Positions 7,527-16,096 of a stretch of DNA of 39,255 bases are shown here, in pieces. The position numbers and the translations under genes are program-made. The notes below the pieces were generated by a model. It searched no databases. It was not told the origin of the DNA and saw nothing but the letters and a program-made list of their open reading frames with translations. The stretch comes from Bacteroidota bacterium (lineage in GTDB: Bacteria > Bacteroidota > Bacteroidia > Chitinophagales > Chitinophagaceae). Where the stretch lies: positions 1 through 39,255 of the forward strand of contig JAGWRO010000015.1 in assembly GCA_028876495.1 (NCBI GenBank). The letters run 5' to 3'. How positions within the stretch are numbered: the stretch's first letter is position 1; every line of letters starts with the position of its first letter.

Positions 7527-9989
7527 TTAATTGCCTGAACTTTTTACACGATTTTGTTCTTCAGAGGCGCCACCGGTTCTTCTGTGCTGCAGGTTTTTGA
7601 TTGGCTTGCCAAACCTATAGGAAAAGGTAAGTGAAAATGTCCTGCTGTCGCGAATATTTTTGATATAGGCATCGATATCCTGGTATTTTATATTCCCGGA
7701 AAAATTTTGTGAATTGAATATGTCCCGTACTCCAAATTTTAAACTTCCTTTCTTCTTTAAAATCAATTTTTGTACTCCTGCATCAAGTCTCCACATTGGG
7801 TTGATCACAATCTCTCCTTCAATTCCTTTTGATCTGTAAAAGCCGCTTAACTCAGTGCTCCAGCCGTTTTTCAATCTTATTTGATTATTCATGTTGGCCA
7901 TAAAAGTTGTAGCGCTTATTTGAAGGTTTCCTCCATCAAGAACTCCGCTGAAGGCATTGTAATTTACATTAGTATATAAATTAGTTGACCAGAATTTAGT
8001 AACCGGAAAATTGGCACTTACTGCAATTCCATAATTCGTTTTTGATGCGAGGTTTTCTTTTGTTTGAAATGTTTTTCTTTCGCTGGTAATTTGTTTGATC
8101 ACGTCAGTAAATACATGGTGGATTTTACTGTAATTAACCGTTGTGGTAAGAAAACCATTATAAGTATGTGATACTTCAATATTGTCTGAAAACTGCGGCT
8201 GCAATAAAGTATTTCCCACCTGGTAAGTATATTCATCAAGAAAATAATAAAACGGGTTCAGATCACCATAATCAGGCCGGTCAATTCTTCTTCCATAATT
8301 TGCTGAAAAAGTATTTTTATCGTTCAATGAGTAGCTTACATACACAGTCGGAAAGAGGTTTATGTAGTTTTTTGAGAACGATGAATCCGGGTGTGATGCA
8401 TTGCCCAATTGATGCCCGTGTGCATTGGTATTTTCTGCACGCAACCCGGCCTGCACGCCCCATTTTTTTATTTGCCGGTTATAATTGATATAAGCAGCAT
8501 TAATATTTTCTTTATAAATAAAATGATTGGTTTTTCCTTCGTCCACTACTGTTCCTGACGAAGTTTGATTTTGGTACACGGCATCGTTATCAGTAGTTAC
8601 ATAACTGCTTTTTAATCCGGTTTCTATTTTTGCAGAGTGCTTTAAAGGAAATGTAAAATCCGTTTTCGCTGAATAAATTTTCACTGTGGAAGGGAGATTG
8701 CCGATCAACGAAGAAGGCGATTTCCTGACGGAAAAATCCGGGTAATAGTAATTGTTCGAAAGCACCGAATTTGCAGGCTGGATATAATCCAGGTAATCAA
8801 GATCAACAGTAAATTCTTTTCCAGCAGAATCAAATTTGTGATAAAGGTTCAGGTTGGTTGAAATATTTTTAGAATTTCCCTCATTATAAAAATCTGCCAA
8901 AACGATCGAATCTGTCTGGTTTTGTGCATTGTTGAGATTGGTTTGGTTGCGATTTATACTGTTATATGGGTTTACATATCCTGAAAATACGGCACCCAGG
9001 GTTGTTTTTGGCGTGGCATAAAAATCCATTCCTGCTTTAAAATTATGATCCTGTGATTTATTATGCCGGATTATATCCTGGTCAAAAATAGTTTCGATCT
9101 GCTTCGTGGTCGTGTCTCTGAATCTTCTGATAATGGTCTGATCTCCGTGGTTCTGCCATAAAGAATAACTATAATTTCCAAAAAGATTTACTTTACCTGT
9201 GCGGTAATTGATATTAAAACTGTTATTGGTTTTGGTATAATAAGATTGAAGGACAGAAGCAGTCACACTTCCGTTTATGCCATGCATTTTATTTTTCTTT
9301 GTTTTGATATTAATGATGCCTGAATTGCCGGCAGCATCATATTTTGCAGAAGGATTCGTCATGATCTCAATCTGGTCAATCGCTGAGGATGGCATATTTT
9401 TTAAAAGATTTGAAAGTTGGTCTCCGCTTAAGTAAGAGGGTTTTCCATCCAGCATGATCATTACACCGGACTTTCCTTTCAGACTTATATTTCCGTCTTT
9501 ATCAACTGAAACGCCAGGTGATTTTTCCAGCACTTCAAGAGCAGTGGTTCCGGCATTGGTAATGGAAGCATCTACATTGATGATAGTGCGATCAATTTTT
9601 CTTTCAATAAAAGGTTTTTTAGCGGTAACTGTTATCCCTTTCAATGTTTTCACTTCGCTATTTAGTTTCAAGGTGCCTATTGAAAGATGTTGATTTTCTC
9701 TTACATCGATTACCGGACTGAAAGTGGACAAATGCCCAATAGAAGTAGCTAATAAATAATATTTACCGGTTGAAATATTTTGAAATTCAAAATTTCCTGC
9801 TTTATCAGTAATGTTTATTTTAACCAAAGAAGAGTCAGTGACTTTATATAAGGAGACGGTTGCTGCATCAATAACCTTTTGATCGCCGCCATCTGTAATC
9901 TTGCCAGATATAGAACCAGTTTGGCTTTGAGCAAATGTGCTTGTCGAAAAAATCATCAGGATGGATAAAAAAATAAATACTTTTGTCAT
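7527..9989 (-). CDS. TonB-dependent outer-membrane receptor, beta-barrel family
   Basis: 820 aa. Residues 1-20 form a signal peptide ending in TFAQ. Residues about 25-110 are a CarboxypepD_reg-like beta-sandwich (GSISGKITDGGDQKV). Residues about 115-235 are a plug domain with VLEKSPGVSVDKDGNISLKG, LDGKPSYLSG and NPSAKYDAAGNSGIINI. The remainder is a 22-strand-type barrel with alternating aromatic strands, ending near FSLTFSYRFG and a short polar tail. This subgroup is annotated as outer membrane beta-barrel family protein; TonB-driven uptake or a sensory role is inferred and the ligand is unknown. There is no SusD partner, so it is not a classical polysaccharide utilisation pair. It appears monocistronic, with a probable operator in its promoter. 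Confidence 0.87.
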   Translation of the reverse strand: MTKVFIFLSILMIFSTSTFAQSQTGSISGKITDGGDQKVIDAATVSLYKVTDSSLVKINITDKAGNFEFQNISTGKYYLLATSIGHLSTFSPVIDVRENQHLSIGTLKLNSEVKTLKGITVTAKKPFIERKIDRTIINVDASITNAGTTALEVLEKSPGVSVDKDGNISLKGKSGVMIMLDGKPSYLSGDQLSNLLKNMPSSAIDQIEIMTNPSAKYDAAGNSGIINIKTKKNKMHGINGSVTASVLQSYYTKTNNSFNINYRTGKVNLFGNYSYSLWQNHGDQTIIRRFRDTTTKQIETIFDQDIIRHNKSQDHNFKAGMDFYATPKTTLGAVFSGYVNPYNSINRNQTNLNNAQNQTDSIVLADFYNEGNSKNISTNLNLYHKFDSAGKEFTVDLDYLDYIQPANSVLSNNYYYPDFSVRKSPSSLIGNLPSTVKIYSAKTDFTFPLKHSAKIETGLKSSYVTTDNDAVYQNQTSSGTVVDEGKTNHFIYKENINAAYINYNRQIKKWGVQAGLRAENTNAHGHQLGNASHPDSSFSKNYINLFPTVYVSYSLNDKNTFSANYGRRIDRPDYGDLNPFYYFLDEYTYQVGNTLLQPQFSDNIEVSHTYNGFLTTTVNYSKIHHVFTDVIKQITSERKTFQTKENLASKTNYGIAVSANFPVTKFWSTNLYTNVNYNAFSGVLDGGNLQISATTFMANMNNQIRLKNGWSTELSGFYRSKGIEGEIVINPMWRLDAGVQKLILKKKGSLKFGVRDIFNSQNFSGNIKYQDIDAYIKNIRDSRTFSLTFSYRFGKPIKNLQHRRTGGASEEQNRVKSSGN

Positions 9990-10024
9990 AATCTTAGTGT
10001 TGCTGTGTTTGAAATATTACATTA

Positions 10025-10054
10025 CAAAACTAAGTAGTATGTTTTGCATAGTAC
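10025..10054 (-). promoter_or_regulatory. promoter -7 element plus inverted-repeat operator of the TonB receptor gene
   Basis: On the minus strand TAGTTTTG (10025-10032) fits TAnnTTTG, about 35 bp before the receptor ATG. Directly upstream is an imperfect inverted repeat, GTAGTATG (10034-10041) and CATAGTAC (10047-10054), matching 7 of 8 positions with a 5-bp spacer. It lies where a repressor would overlap the -33/-7 spacer. The sequence TACATTACA also occurs twice (10017-10025 and 10052-10060). PadR-type regulators use ATGTAT/ACTATGC-like palindromes, but no regulator gene is in the window. Confidence 0.45.
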
Positions 10055-10197
10055 ATTACAATGTATAAATGGTAATTATTTCTTTTTAACTGGTAAAGTT
10101 TTTATTTAGACGGGCAAGCAGAGAAAAATGTTACAGTGAAGAAACATTTAATTCCTTTTTTTATTTTGGAAGTAAAAAAGAGATAAAAAGCAAATTT

Positions 10198-10692
10198 CTA
10201 AAACTGCAATTCCAGTACATAATCGTTCATAAAATATCCGGAGCCAATATCATTATCTTCTTTGCGAATTATCTTAAATCCTAGCTTTTGATAAAATTGC
10301 AGGGCTTTATTGTACCGGTTCACATTAAGTTGTAAAGTGGATGCACCGGTTTTTTTTATTTCTGATATAACATAATTCAACATTTGCTTTCCTATATTTT
10401 TTCCCTGTTGATTGGGTAAAACGTAAATCTTATTCAAATGATAAGAATCTTCATTTTCGTGAGGTGAGTAAGAAGCAAATCCAACCGGAATTTCATTTTC
10501 TGTTGCAAGAATAAAACTGTGATTTAAAACAGAAAGTTGGTGTTCAAGCGAAGGAAGAGAATACATTCTATTAAGCATATATTTCAATTGCTCTGGTCCT
10601 AAAATTTCAAGGTAAGCAGAAGGCCATATCTCATGAGCAAGATCGTGAATCGTTGGCAAATCTGTTATTTGCGCAGGCCTTATTTTGATCAT
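10198..10692 (-). CDS. GNAT family N-acetyltransferase
   Basis: 164 aa, typical for a single GNAT domain. The N-terminal strand IKIRPAQITDLPTIHDLA is the usual GNAT opening. Acetyl-CoA binding motif A is seen as LNKIYVLPNQQGKNIGKQML (about residues 86-105), with the Q-x-x-G-x-G/K pyrophosphate loop. Motif B follows as LQLNVNRYNKALQFYQKLGFK, where the N-x-x-A-x-x-F-Y-x-x-x-G-F signature is clear. The acceptor substrate (small amine, peptide or antibiotic) cannot be assigned. Its ATG (10690-10692) abuts the TAA of the upstream gene with no spacing, so translational coupling is likely in a valS-small protein-GNAT operon. Confidence 0.86.
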   Translation of the reverse strand: MIKIRPAQITDLPTIHDLAHEIWPSAYLEILGPEQLKYMLNRMYSLPSLEHQLSVLNHSFILATENEIPVGFASYSPHENEDSYHLNKIYVLPNQQGKNIGKQMLNYVISEIKKTGASTLQLNVNRYNKALQFYQKLGFKIIRKEDNDIGSGYFMNDYVLELQF

Positions 10693-11169
10693 TTATTTAA
10701 TAGTGATTTTTAATTCAGGAGCAAAGAACTTTCTTCCTTGTTTATCTTTTACCACAATATCAAAAAAATAAAGTTGCTCATCTTTCTGCAAGCGACGCCT
10801 TATATTATCTACCCAAACTTTAGGCAGTGGTGTGGCATTAAAGCGATCAGCAGCAATGGTAAACACCTCTTCTTTCTTACCGGTTTCATCATCACGGATA
10901 AATGATTTTTGTTTGTAAAGAAACTGGTACGAATCAATAGTATATGGATTGTTTTTAGCATCTACCACTTTTAAAGGCAAGCCAACTAATTGTACACCTT
11001 CATCCACTACAACCTGCGCGCCGTTTTGATTTACGCCCAGGTAAGTTTTCACAACCGGCGGTTTAAATTTTGGTTCTTTTGTAATAGTAGTTTTGTCCTG
11101 TGCAAAAGAAACTGCATTGAATGAGGACAACATGAAAATGCACAGAAAAAGTCGTATCATTAATTTCAT
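10693..11169 (-). CDS. small secreted protein of unknown function
   Basis: 158 aa from the preferred ATG at 11169. An upstream in-frame TTG at 11196 would overlap valS and spoil the signal peptide. Residues 1-24 form a Sec signal peptide (MKLMIRLFLC... ending SFAQ). The mature part reads as an all-beta domain with a repeated layout: TYLGVNQNGAQVVVDEG, then LPLKVVDAKNNPYTIDSYQFLY, and a final half with DNIRRRLQKDEQLYFFDIVVKDKQGRKFFAPELKI. That last segment resembles the C-terminal repeat of GldM-type gliding/T9SS proteins, but the similarity is by eye and weak. It starts 17 bp after valS and is directly followed by the GNAT gene. Confidence 0.7.
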   Translation of the reverse strand: MKLMIRLFLCIFMLSSFNAVSFAQDKTTITKEPKFKPPVVKTYLGVNQNGAQVVVDEGVQLVGLPLKVVDAKNNPYTIDSYQFLYKQKSFIRDDETGKKEEVFTIAADRFNATPLPKVWVDNIRRRLQKDEQLYFFDIVVKDKQGRKFFAPELKITIK

Positions 11170-11185
11170 CAGCGTACCTGTTTTT

Positions 11186-13846
11186 TTAAATATCAAGTGA
11201 AGCGATTGTCTGTTCTATCACTTTAATTTTTGATTCTGCATCCTCTTTCTTTTTTCTTTCCAATTCAATAACTTCAGGTTTTGCATTCTGAACAAATTTA
11301 TCATTACTTAATTTCTTCTCAACGGTAATTAGGAAACCTTTAAGATAGTTTAAATCTTTGGTAAGTTTTTCCTTTTGAACGGTTGTATCTATTTCTGCGT
11401 CAGATTTTATGTAGATCTTTTCGTTTCCTGCAACCGTCATAATTGCCGATACTTCAGGCATTTTATTGAAATAAATATGATCTGCATTTGTTTGCTTTGC
11501 TAATATTTCTTTGATCTGTTGATAAGAAGATTCTTCGTTTGTTTCAATAAACAACGAAACCGGCTCTTTTGGTTTTACATTATTTTTATTTTTTGCATCG
11601 CGGATAGCGCTTATCACATTTTTTAATTTATCGCCTAAGGTTAATAATTCCGGATCTGTGTTTTGTATTGGACTAAATTGCTTCACCATCAGATCATCAT
11701 TTCTTCCTTTCAGCAAATGATAAATTTCTTCAGTTATGAAAGGCATAAACGGGTGGAGCAGTTGAAGCAATTCATCAAAATAAAAAACCGCTTTTTCGTA
11801 AACTTCATTAGAAATGGAAGTGCCATATTCCGGTTTTATCCATTCTAAAAACCAACTGCAGAAATCATCCCAAATCAAAGAATAAATGGTTTTCAATGCT
11901 TCACTCAACCGGAATTGCTGCATTAATATTTCCACTTCATTTCTTACTTCATGCAAACGGTTTGCAAACCATTGAAGTGCAAAATTATCATTGCTGATTG
12001 CTGATTGCTGATTGCTGATTGCTAATTGACTTTCCCACATCTTCAACAATTTCATCGCATTCCACAATTTATTATTGAAAAATTTTCCCTGTTCAAGGCT
12101 GCTTTCATCAAATAAAAGATCATTGCCTGCAGGGGACGAAATCATAATTCCAAATCTCACCGCATCGGCGCCATATTCGTGAATGAGCGTTAAAAGATCG
12201 GGACTGTTCCCCAAACTCTTACTCATCTTTCTTCCCATTTTATCACGAACCATTCCGGTGAAATACACATCGCTAAAGGGCTTCTCATGCCTGTATTCCA
12301 TGCCGGCCATTATCATTCGCGCTACCCAGAAGAAAATAATATCCTGACCAGTAACCAAAACGGAAGTTGGATAATAATAATCAATTTCTTTGTTACCGGG
12401 ATTGCTGATTCCATTAAACACCTCCATCGGCCAAAGCCATGATGAGAACCACGTGTCGAGCACATCTTCATCTTGTGTAAGCTTTGAGCTAATTGCTGAA
12501 TGCTGACTGCTCAATGCCAATTGTTGCCTCGCTTCGTCTTCAGTCTCTGCAACATAAACATTTCCTTCCTCATCGTACCACGCAGGGATTTGTTGGCCCC
12601 ACCAAAGTTGTCGGCTGATACACCAATCTTTTACATTCTCCAACCAATACTTATAAGTAGCATTAAATTTTTCGTTTGGATGAATCTTGATCTTTTCACT
12701 TCTTACAGCATCTAAAGCAGGCTGCGCTAAGTCTTTCATCTTCACAAACCATTGAGTAGAAATTTTTGGCTCGGCCACCACATTGGTTCGCTGGCTGTAT
12801 CCCAATCGCGTTGTATATTCTTCTTCTTTTACCAATAAACCTTTTTCTCTAAGTTCTTCCACAATTTTTTTTCTTGCAACAAACCGGTCTTCGCCAATAA
12901 AAATCTGCGCAGCTTCACTTAAAGTCCCGTCTTCATTTAAAGTGTCAACAACGGGCAGATTAAATTTCAATCCAATATTAAAATCATTAATATCGTGTGC
13001 CGGAGTGATCTTTAAAATTCCTGTTCCAAAATCCTTATCAACATATTCATCAAAAATTACCGGCACTTCTTTGTTGATCAATGGAACAATCACTTTCTTT
13101 CCTTGCAGAGAAGAATAACGTTCATCATTCGGGTTAGCACAAACTGCAACATCTCCCATAATGGTTTCCGGCCTTTGCGTTGCGATCACAATGAACGCTT
13201 CCTGCTCCCCTCCCTTGGAGGGGTCGGGGGAGGCCTTATATTTTATATAATACAACTTCCCCGTTACGTCTTTATATTCTACCTCTTCATCGCTTAAAGC
13301 TGTTTTTGCGGCAGGATCCCAGTTGATCATTCTTGCCCCGCGATAGATCAATCCTTTATTATAGAGATCCACAAAAACTTTAATGACGGCTTTATAATAA
13401 TGATCGTCCATTGTGAAGGTAACCCTGTCCCAATCAACACTACAGCCTAACTTTTCTATCTGGTTATAAATAATATTTCCATATTTTTCTTTCCATTCAA
13501 ATGCATATTTTAAAAATTCTTCTCTCGACAAAGTGTTTTTATCAATTCCTTTTTCTCTTTTAAGCATATCAACCACTTTTGCTTCAGTTGCAATTGAGGC
13601 ATGATCGCTTCCCGGAACCCAACACGCGTTAAAACCGCTCATGCGTGCTTTTCTTACCAGGATATCCTGAACGGTTTCATTAAGCGTATGGCCCATGTGC
13701 AGAACACCGGTTACATTTGGAGGTGGAATCACAACCGTAAAAGGAGGACGATCGTCAGGCTCACTTTTAAAATAATTTTTATTCATCCAGTGTTTATACC
13801 ACTTTTCCTCCACATTTGAGGGAATATAATTCTTACTTAATTCCAT
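11186..13846 (-). CDS. valS: valine--tRNA ligase carrying repeat-derived insertions
   Basis: 886 aa from the ATG at 13846 (MELSKNYIPS); a longer reading from 13891 adds a hydrophobic stretch with no family match. Class I synthetase signatures are present: HMGH at residues 50-53, the CP1 editing domain with ATQRPETIMGD near 222-232, the zinc-free WCISRQLWWGQQIP block near 408-421, DTWFSSWLWP near 464-473 and KMSKS at 540-544. A C-terminal coiled-coil arm covers about 820-886 and is needed for tRNA(Val) binding in the family. Three peptides lie in loops and correspond to DNA repeats: residues about 205-216, 442-456 and 607-619. All are in frame and the gene is otherwise intact. It leads an operon with a small secreted protein and a GNAT enzyme. 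Confidence 0.95.
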   Translation of the reverse strand: MELSKNYIPSNVEEKWYKHWMNKNYFKSEPDDRPPFTVVIPPPNVTGVLHMGHTLNETVQDILVRKARMSGFNACWVPGSDHASIATEAKVVDMLKREKGIDKNTLSREEFLKYAFEWKEKYGNIIYNQIEKLGCSVDWDRVTFTMDDHYYKAVIKVFVDLYNKGLIYRGARMINWDPAAKTALSDEEVEYKDVTGKLYYIKYKASPDPSKGGEQEAFIVIATQRPETIMGDVAVCANPNDERYSSLQGKKVIVPLINKEVPVIFDEYVDKDFGTGILKITPAHDINDFNIGLKFNLPVVDTLNEDGTLSEAAQIFIGEDRFVARKKIVEELREKGLLVKEEEYTTRLGYSQRTNVVAEPKISTQWFVKMKDLAQPALDAVRSEKIKIHPNEKFNATYKYWLENVKDWCISRQLWWGQQIPAWYDEEGNVYVAETEDEARQQLALSSQHSAISSKLTQDEDVLDTWFSSWLWPMEVFNGISNPGNKEIDYYYPTSVLVTGQDIIFFWVARMIMAGMEYRHEKPFSDVYFTGMVRDKMGRKMSKSLGNSPDLLTLIHEYGADAVRFGIMISSPAGNDLLFDESSLEQGKFFNNKLWNAMKLLKMWESQLAISNQQSAISNDNFALQWFANRLHEVRNEVEILMQQFRLSEALKTIYSLIWDDFCSWFLEWIKPEYGTSISNEVYEKAVFYFDELLQLLHPFMPFITEEIYHLLKGRNDDLMVKQFSPIQNTDPELLTLGDKLKNVISAIRDAKNKNNVKPKEPVSLFIETNEESSYQQIKEILAKQTNADHIYFNKMPEVSAIMTVAGNEKIYIKSDAEIDTTVQKEKLTKDLNYLKGFLITVEKKLSNDKFVQNAKPEVIELERKKKEDAESKIKVIEQTIASLDI
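11993..12027. repeat. heptamer tandem repeat inside valS (GCTGATT x4 + GCTAATT)
   Basis: Four perfect GCTGATT units (11993-12020) and one GCTAATT unit (12021-12027) lie in the coding region. On the coding strand they give the peptide QLAISNQQSAISN between the KMSKS-side domain and the anticodon-binding domain. Short heptameric repeats of this type are known in cyanobacteria and other bacteria (STRR-like). Here the reading frame is kept. Confidence 0.9.
12488..12522. repeat. degenerate heptamer repeat inside valS
   Basis: Five 7-bp units related to GCTGATT are seen: GCTAATT, GCTGAAT, GCTGACT, GCTCAAT and GCCAATT. They encode QLALSSQHSAISSKL in the loop before the TQDEDVLDTWFSS motif. This is the same repeat family as 11993-12027 but more diverged. 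Confidence 0.82.
13204..13235. repeat. GC-rich imperfect palindrome inside the valS editing domain
   Basis: CTCCCCTCC (13205-13213), CTTGGAGGGG, TC and GGGGGAGGC form a C-run/G-run imperfect palindrome in otherwise AT-rich DNA. It encodes ASPDPSKGGEQEA on the minus strand between the YYIKYK strand and FIVIATQRPET. Its sharply different base composition marks it as an inserted, probably dispersed, element. Confidence 0.82.
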
Positions 13847-13873
13847 ATTATTGATAAAAAAATTTATAGCCAG

Positions 13874-13881
13874 CAAAAGTA
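13874..13881 (-). promoter_or_regulatory. candidate -7 element for valS (TACTTTTG on minus strand)
   Basis: TACTTTTG on the minus strand fits TAnnTTTG and lies 27 bp before the preferred valS ATG at 13846. This supports that start over the one at 13891, which would be upstream of the promoter element. No clear -33 element. Confidence 0.42.
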
Positions 13882-13940
13882 ATACAATCATCGTTTAGTA
13901 TCTTGCTAAGTACATTAGTAAACTTAATTTTAACCCACTT

Positions 13941-15332
13941 TTGTTATACGCAGTTGTTGATATTGAAACTACGGGCGGTTATGCAGCAGCAAACGGCATT
14001 ATTGAAATTGCTGTTTTTATTTCTGATGGATTGAGGGTGGTCGATGAGTTTCACACATTGGTGAATCCTTATTATACTATTCCGAGGTTTATAGAATCGA
14101 TGACGGGTATCACAAATGAGATGGTTGAATCTGAAAAGGATTTTAAAAGTATTTCTGATCAACTTTATGAATTGTTGCATGATAAAGTTTTTGTGGCTCA
14201 CAATGTGAACTTTGATTATTCATTTGTAAAACATCATTTACAGCAGGCGGGGCATGATTTGAATTGTAAAAAATTATGTACGATCAGGTTGGGAAGGCAG
14301 ATCATTCCCGGATTAAAAGGGTATGGATTAGCAAAGATCTGTAATCACCTGGGAATTGAAATTGAAGAAAGACATCGTGCAAAAGGCGATGCGGCGGCCA
14401 CTGTAAAACTTTTCCATCATTTGCTGCAGAACGATACTAACGGTCACGTACAAGCGATGTTAAAATCGGGTAGCAAAGAACAATTTCTTCCTCCCAACGT
14501 TCCTGCCGCTGAAATCAAAAAATTACCATCAAACCCAGGTGTTTATTATTTCCACGATAAAAAGGGAAAAGTGATTTACGTGGGCAAAGCTAAAAATCTT
14601 AAAAAAAGAGTAAACAGCCATTTTTCAAATAACAAACCGAACAGGCAAAAGCAGGAATTTTTAAAAAAGATTTATCACATAAGTTACAGGCTCACTGCTA
14701 CAGAATTAATGGCTTTTATTTTAGAAAGCACAGAGATCAAAAAAATATGGCCTGAGCAAAACCGCAGCCAGAAAAGATTTGAACAAGCCTACGGCATGTA
14801 TTACTTTGAAGATAATAACGGATATTTAAGATTGTGCATTGAGAAAAAAAGAAAAAACCTGAAAGCATTATATACTTTCAATCTGCTTGCTGAAGGTTAT
14901 TCTTTGCTCCGAAAAGTAGTGACCGGATTTGATCTTTGTCCCAAACTTTGTTTCCTTCAATCCTCCAATATAAAATGCCAATCCTTGTTGGAAAAAAAAT
15001 GCAAAGGAGCTTGTGAACAACTGGAACCTCCCAAAAAATATAATAAACGCGTTCTTCAATGCATCGCGCATCTTGAAACCGGCTTACCCTCTTTTGCTTT
15101 GGTAGATGATGGATTGGATAAAGATGAACAAAGTTGCATCCTGGTAGAAAAAGGAAAATTTTATGGAATGGGTTATGTGCCTTCTGATGCAGGTATTCAT
15201 CAACTTGAAGATGTAAAAAATTATCTTACGCCTTACATTGAAAATGATTATATCCGTGGAATAATTTTTAAATACGCTGAAAGATTTCCTTACAAAAAAG
15301 TCAATTTTGATTTACCTAAAAGTGCCTCTTGA
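13941..15332 (+). CDS. DEDDh 3'-5' exonuclease fused to GIY-YIG nuclease (DnaQ-UvrC N-terminal type)
   Basis: 463 aa. Residues 1-165 are a DnaQ-like exonuclease with D7/E9 (DIETTG), D92 (HNVNFDYS) and H145/D150 (HRAKGDAAAT), so all five DEDDh positions are present. Residues about 195-275 form a GIY-YIG nuclease with GVYYF (200-204), VIYVGKAKNLKKRV (211-224) and a LES.EIKK block. The tail to 463 contains Cys-rich stretches (CPKLCFLQ, CQSLLEKKCKGACEQ) seen in UvrC/Cho-like proteins. The family is likely in DNA repair or processing, as a Cho-like incision partner. The start is TTG: upstream in-frame codons meet a TAG at 13896-13898 before any ATG. Divergent from valS with about 94 bp between the two starts. 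Confidence 0.87.
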   Translation: MLYAVVDIETTGGYAAANGIIEIAVFISDGLRVVDEFHTLVNPYYTIPRFIESMTGITNEMVESEKDFKSISDQLYELLHDKVFVAHNVNFDYSFVKHHLQQAGHDLNCKKLCTIRLGRQIIPGLKGYGLAKICNHLGIEIEERHRAKGDAAATVKLFHHLLQNDTNGHVQAMLKSGSKEQFLPPNVPAAEIKKLPSNPGVYYFHDKKGKVIYVGKAKNLKKRVNSHFSNNKPNRQKQEFLKKIYHISYRLTATELMAFILESTEIKKIWPEQNRSQKRFEQAYGMYYFEDNNGYLRLCIEKKRKNLKALYTFNLLAEGYSLLRKVVTGFDLCPKLCFLQSSNIKCQSLLEKKCKGACEQLEPPKKYNKRVLQCIAHLETGLPSFALVDDGLDKDEQSCILVEKGKFYGMGYVPSDAGIHQLEDVKNYLTPYIENDYIRGIIFKYAERFPYKKVNFDLPKSAS

Positions 15333-15403
15333 AATGAGTCTTTTATCAGTAGACAAAATAAAAATTCAAGAAATTTATTTTTTTACTGAAACACTGAATT
15401 TGA

Positions 15404-16060
15404 CTATGTAGATTCGTTTGAATGAATCCATTTCTTAAGCAACAAATTAAATTCATTTCGTGAAATAAATTCTGCTCCCAGGCTTTCAAGGTATTCTGTA
15501 TAAACCTGGCAATCTATTAATTCAATACCATTTTTTTGTAATGCCTGCACCAACTTAATAAAAGCAAATTTGCTTGCATTGCTTTTATGGGCAAACATAC
15601 TTTCGCCGAAAAAAACTTTTCCGATCAACACACCATAAAGTCCGCCCACCAGTTCATTTTTATGCCATGCTTCAGCGCTGTGCGCAAAACCTTTTTCAAA
15701 TAATTCATTGTAGGCTTTTTCTATCTCATCACTGATCCATGTTCCTTCTCCTTGTGTCCTTTTTGCAAACCGGCATCCTTCCATTACTTTTCTAAAAGCT
15801 TTGTCAATAGTGAATCTGAAGAGATGTTTATTAAAAACATTCCTCATGCTGTGGCTTATTTTTATTTTATCGGGAAACAAAACAAAACGCGGGTCGGGAG
15901 AATACCATTGAATGATTTCCCCGGCATTGAACCATGGGAAGATTCCTTTTGTATACGCATTCATAAGAGTGCCGAAAGAAAGATTGCCGCCTAAAGCCAC
16001 CAACCCGTTTTCATCACCGGATGTTGTTTCCGGAAAATCATAAATGGCTTCTTCTTCCAA
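15404..16060 (-). CDS. aat: leucyl/phenylalanyl-tRNA--protein transferase
   Basis: 218 aa, typical for Aat. Conserved blocks are present: ENGLVALGGNLS near residues 18-29, GIFPWFNAGEIIQWYSPDPRFVLFP near 39-63, GTWISDEIEKAYNEL, AHSAEAW, ELVGGLYGVLIGKVFFGESMF and a C-terminal TEYLESLGAEFISRNEF. The enzyme transfers Leu or Phe from tRNA to N-terminal Lys or Arg of proteins, making N-degrons. The start is uncertain: the reading begins with TTG at 16058-16060, while an in-frame ATT lies 12 bp upstream and no ATG fits. It follows clpS by 36 bp on the same strand, forming a small N-degron operon. Confidence 0.9.
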   Translation of the reverse strand: MEEEAIYDFPETTSGDENGLVALGGNLSFGTLMNAYTKGIFPWFNAGEIIQWYSPDPRFVLFPDKIKISHSMRNVFNKHLFRFTIDKAFRKVMEGCRFAKRTQGEGTWISDEIEKAYNELFEKGFAHSAEAWHKNELVGGLYGVLIGKVFFGESMFAHKSNASKFAFIKLVQALQKNGIELIDCQVYTEYLESLGAEFISRNEFNLLLKKWIHSNEST

Positions 16061-16096
16061 AGCGGGGGAAATTAAATGTGAGAAATGTAAATAGGG

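Noticed and set aside
8168-8488. 106-codon plus-strand frame inside the TonB receptor gene
   Set aside because: Antisense to a strong barrel sequence with no start signal or domain; a shadow frame.
11993-13235. Sequencing or assembly error in valS caused by repeats
   Set aside because: All three blocks keep the reading frame and all synthetase motifs are intact, so real insertions are more likely.
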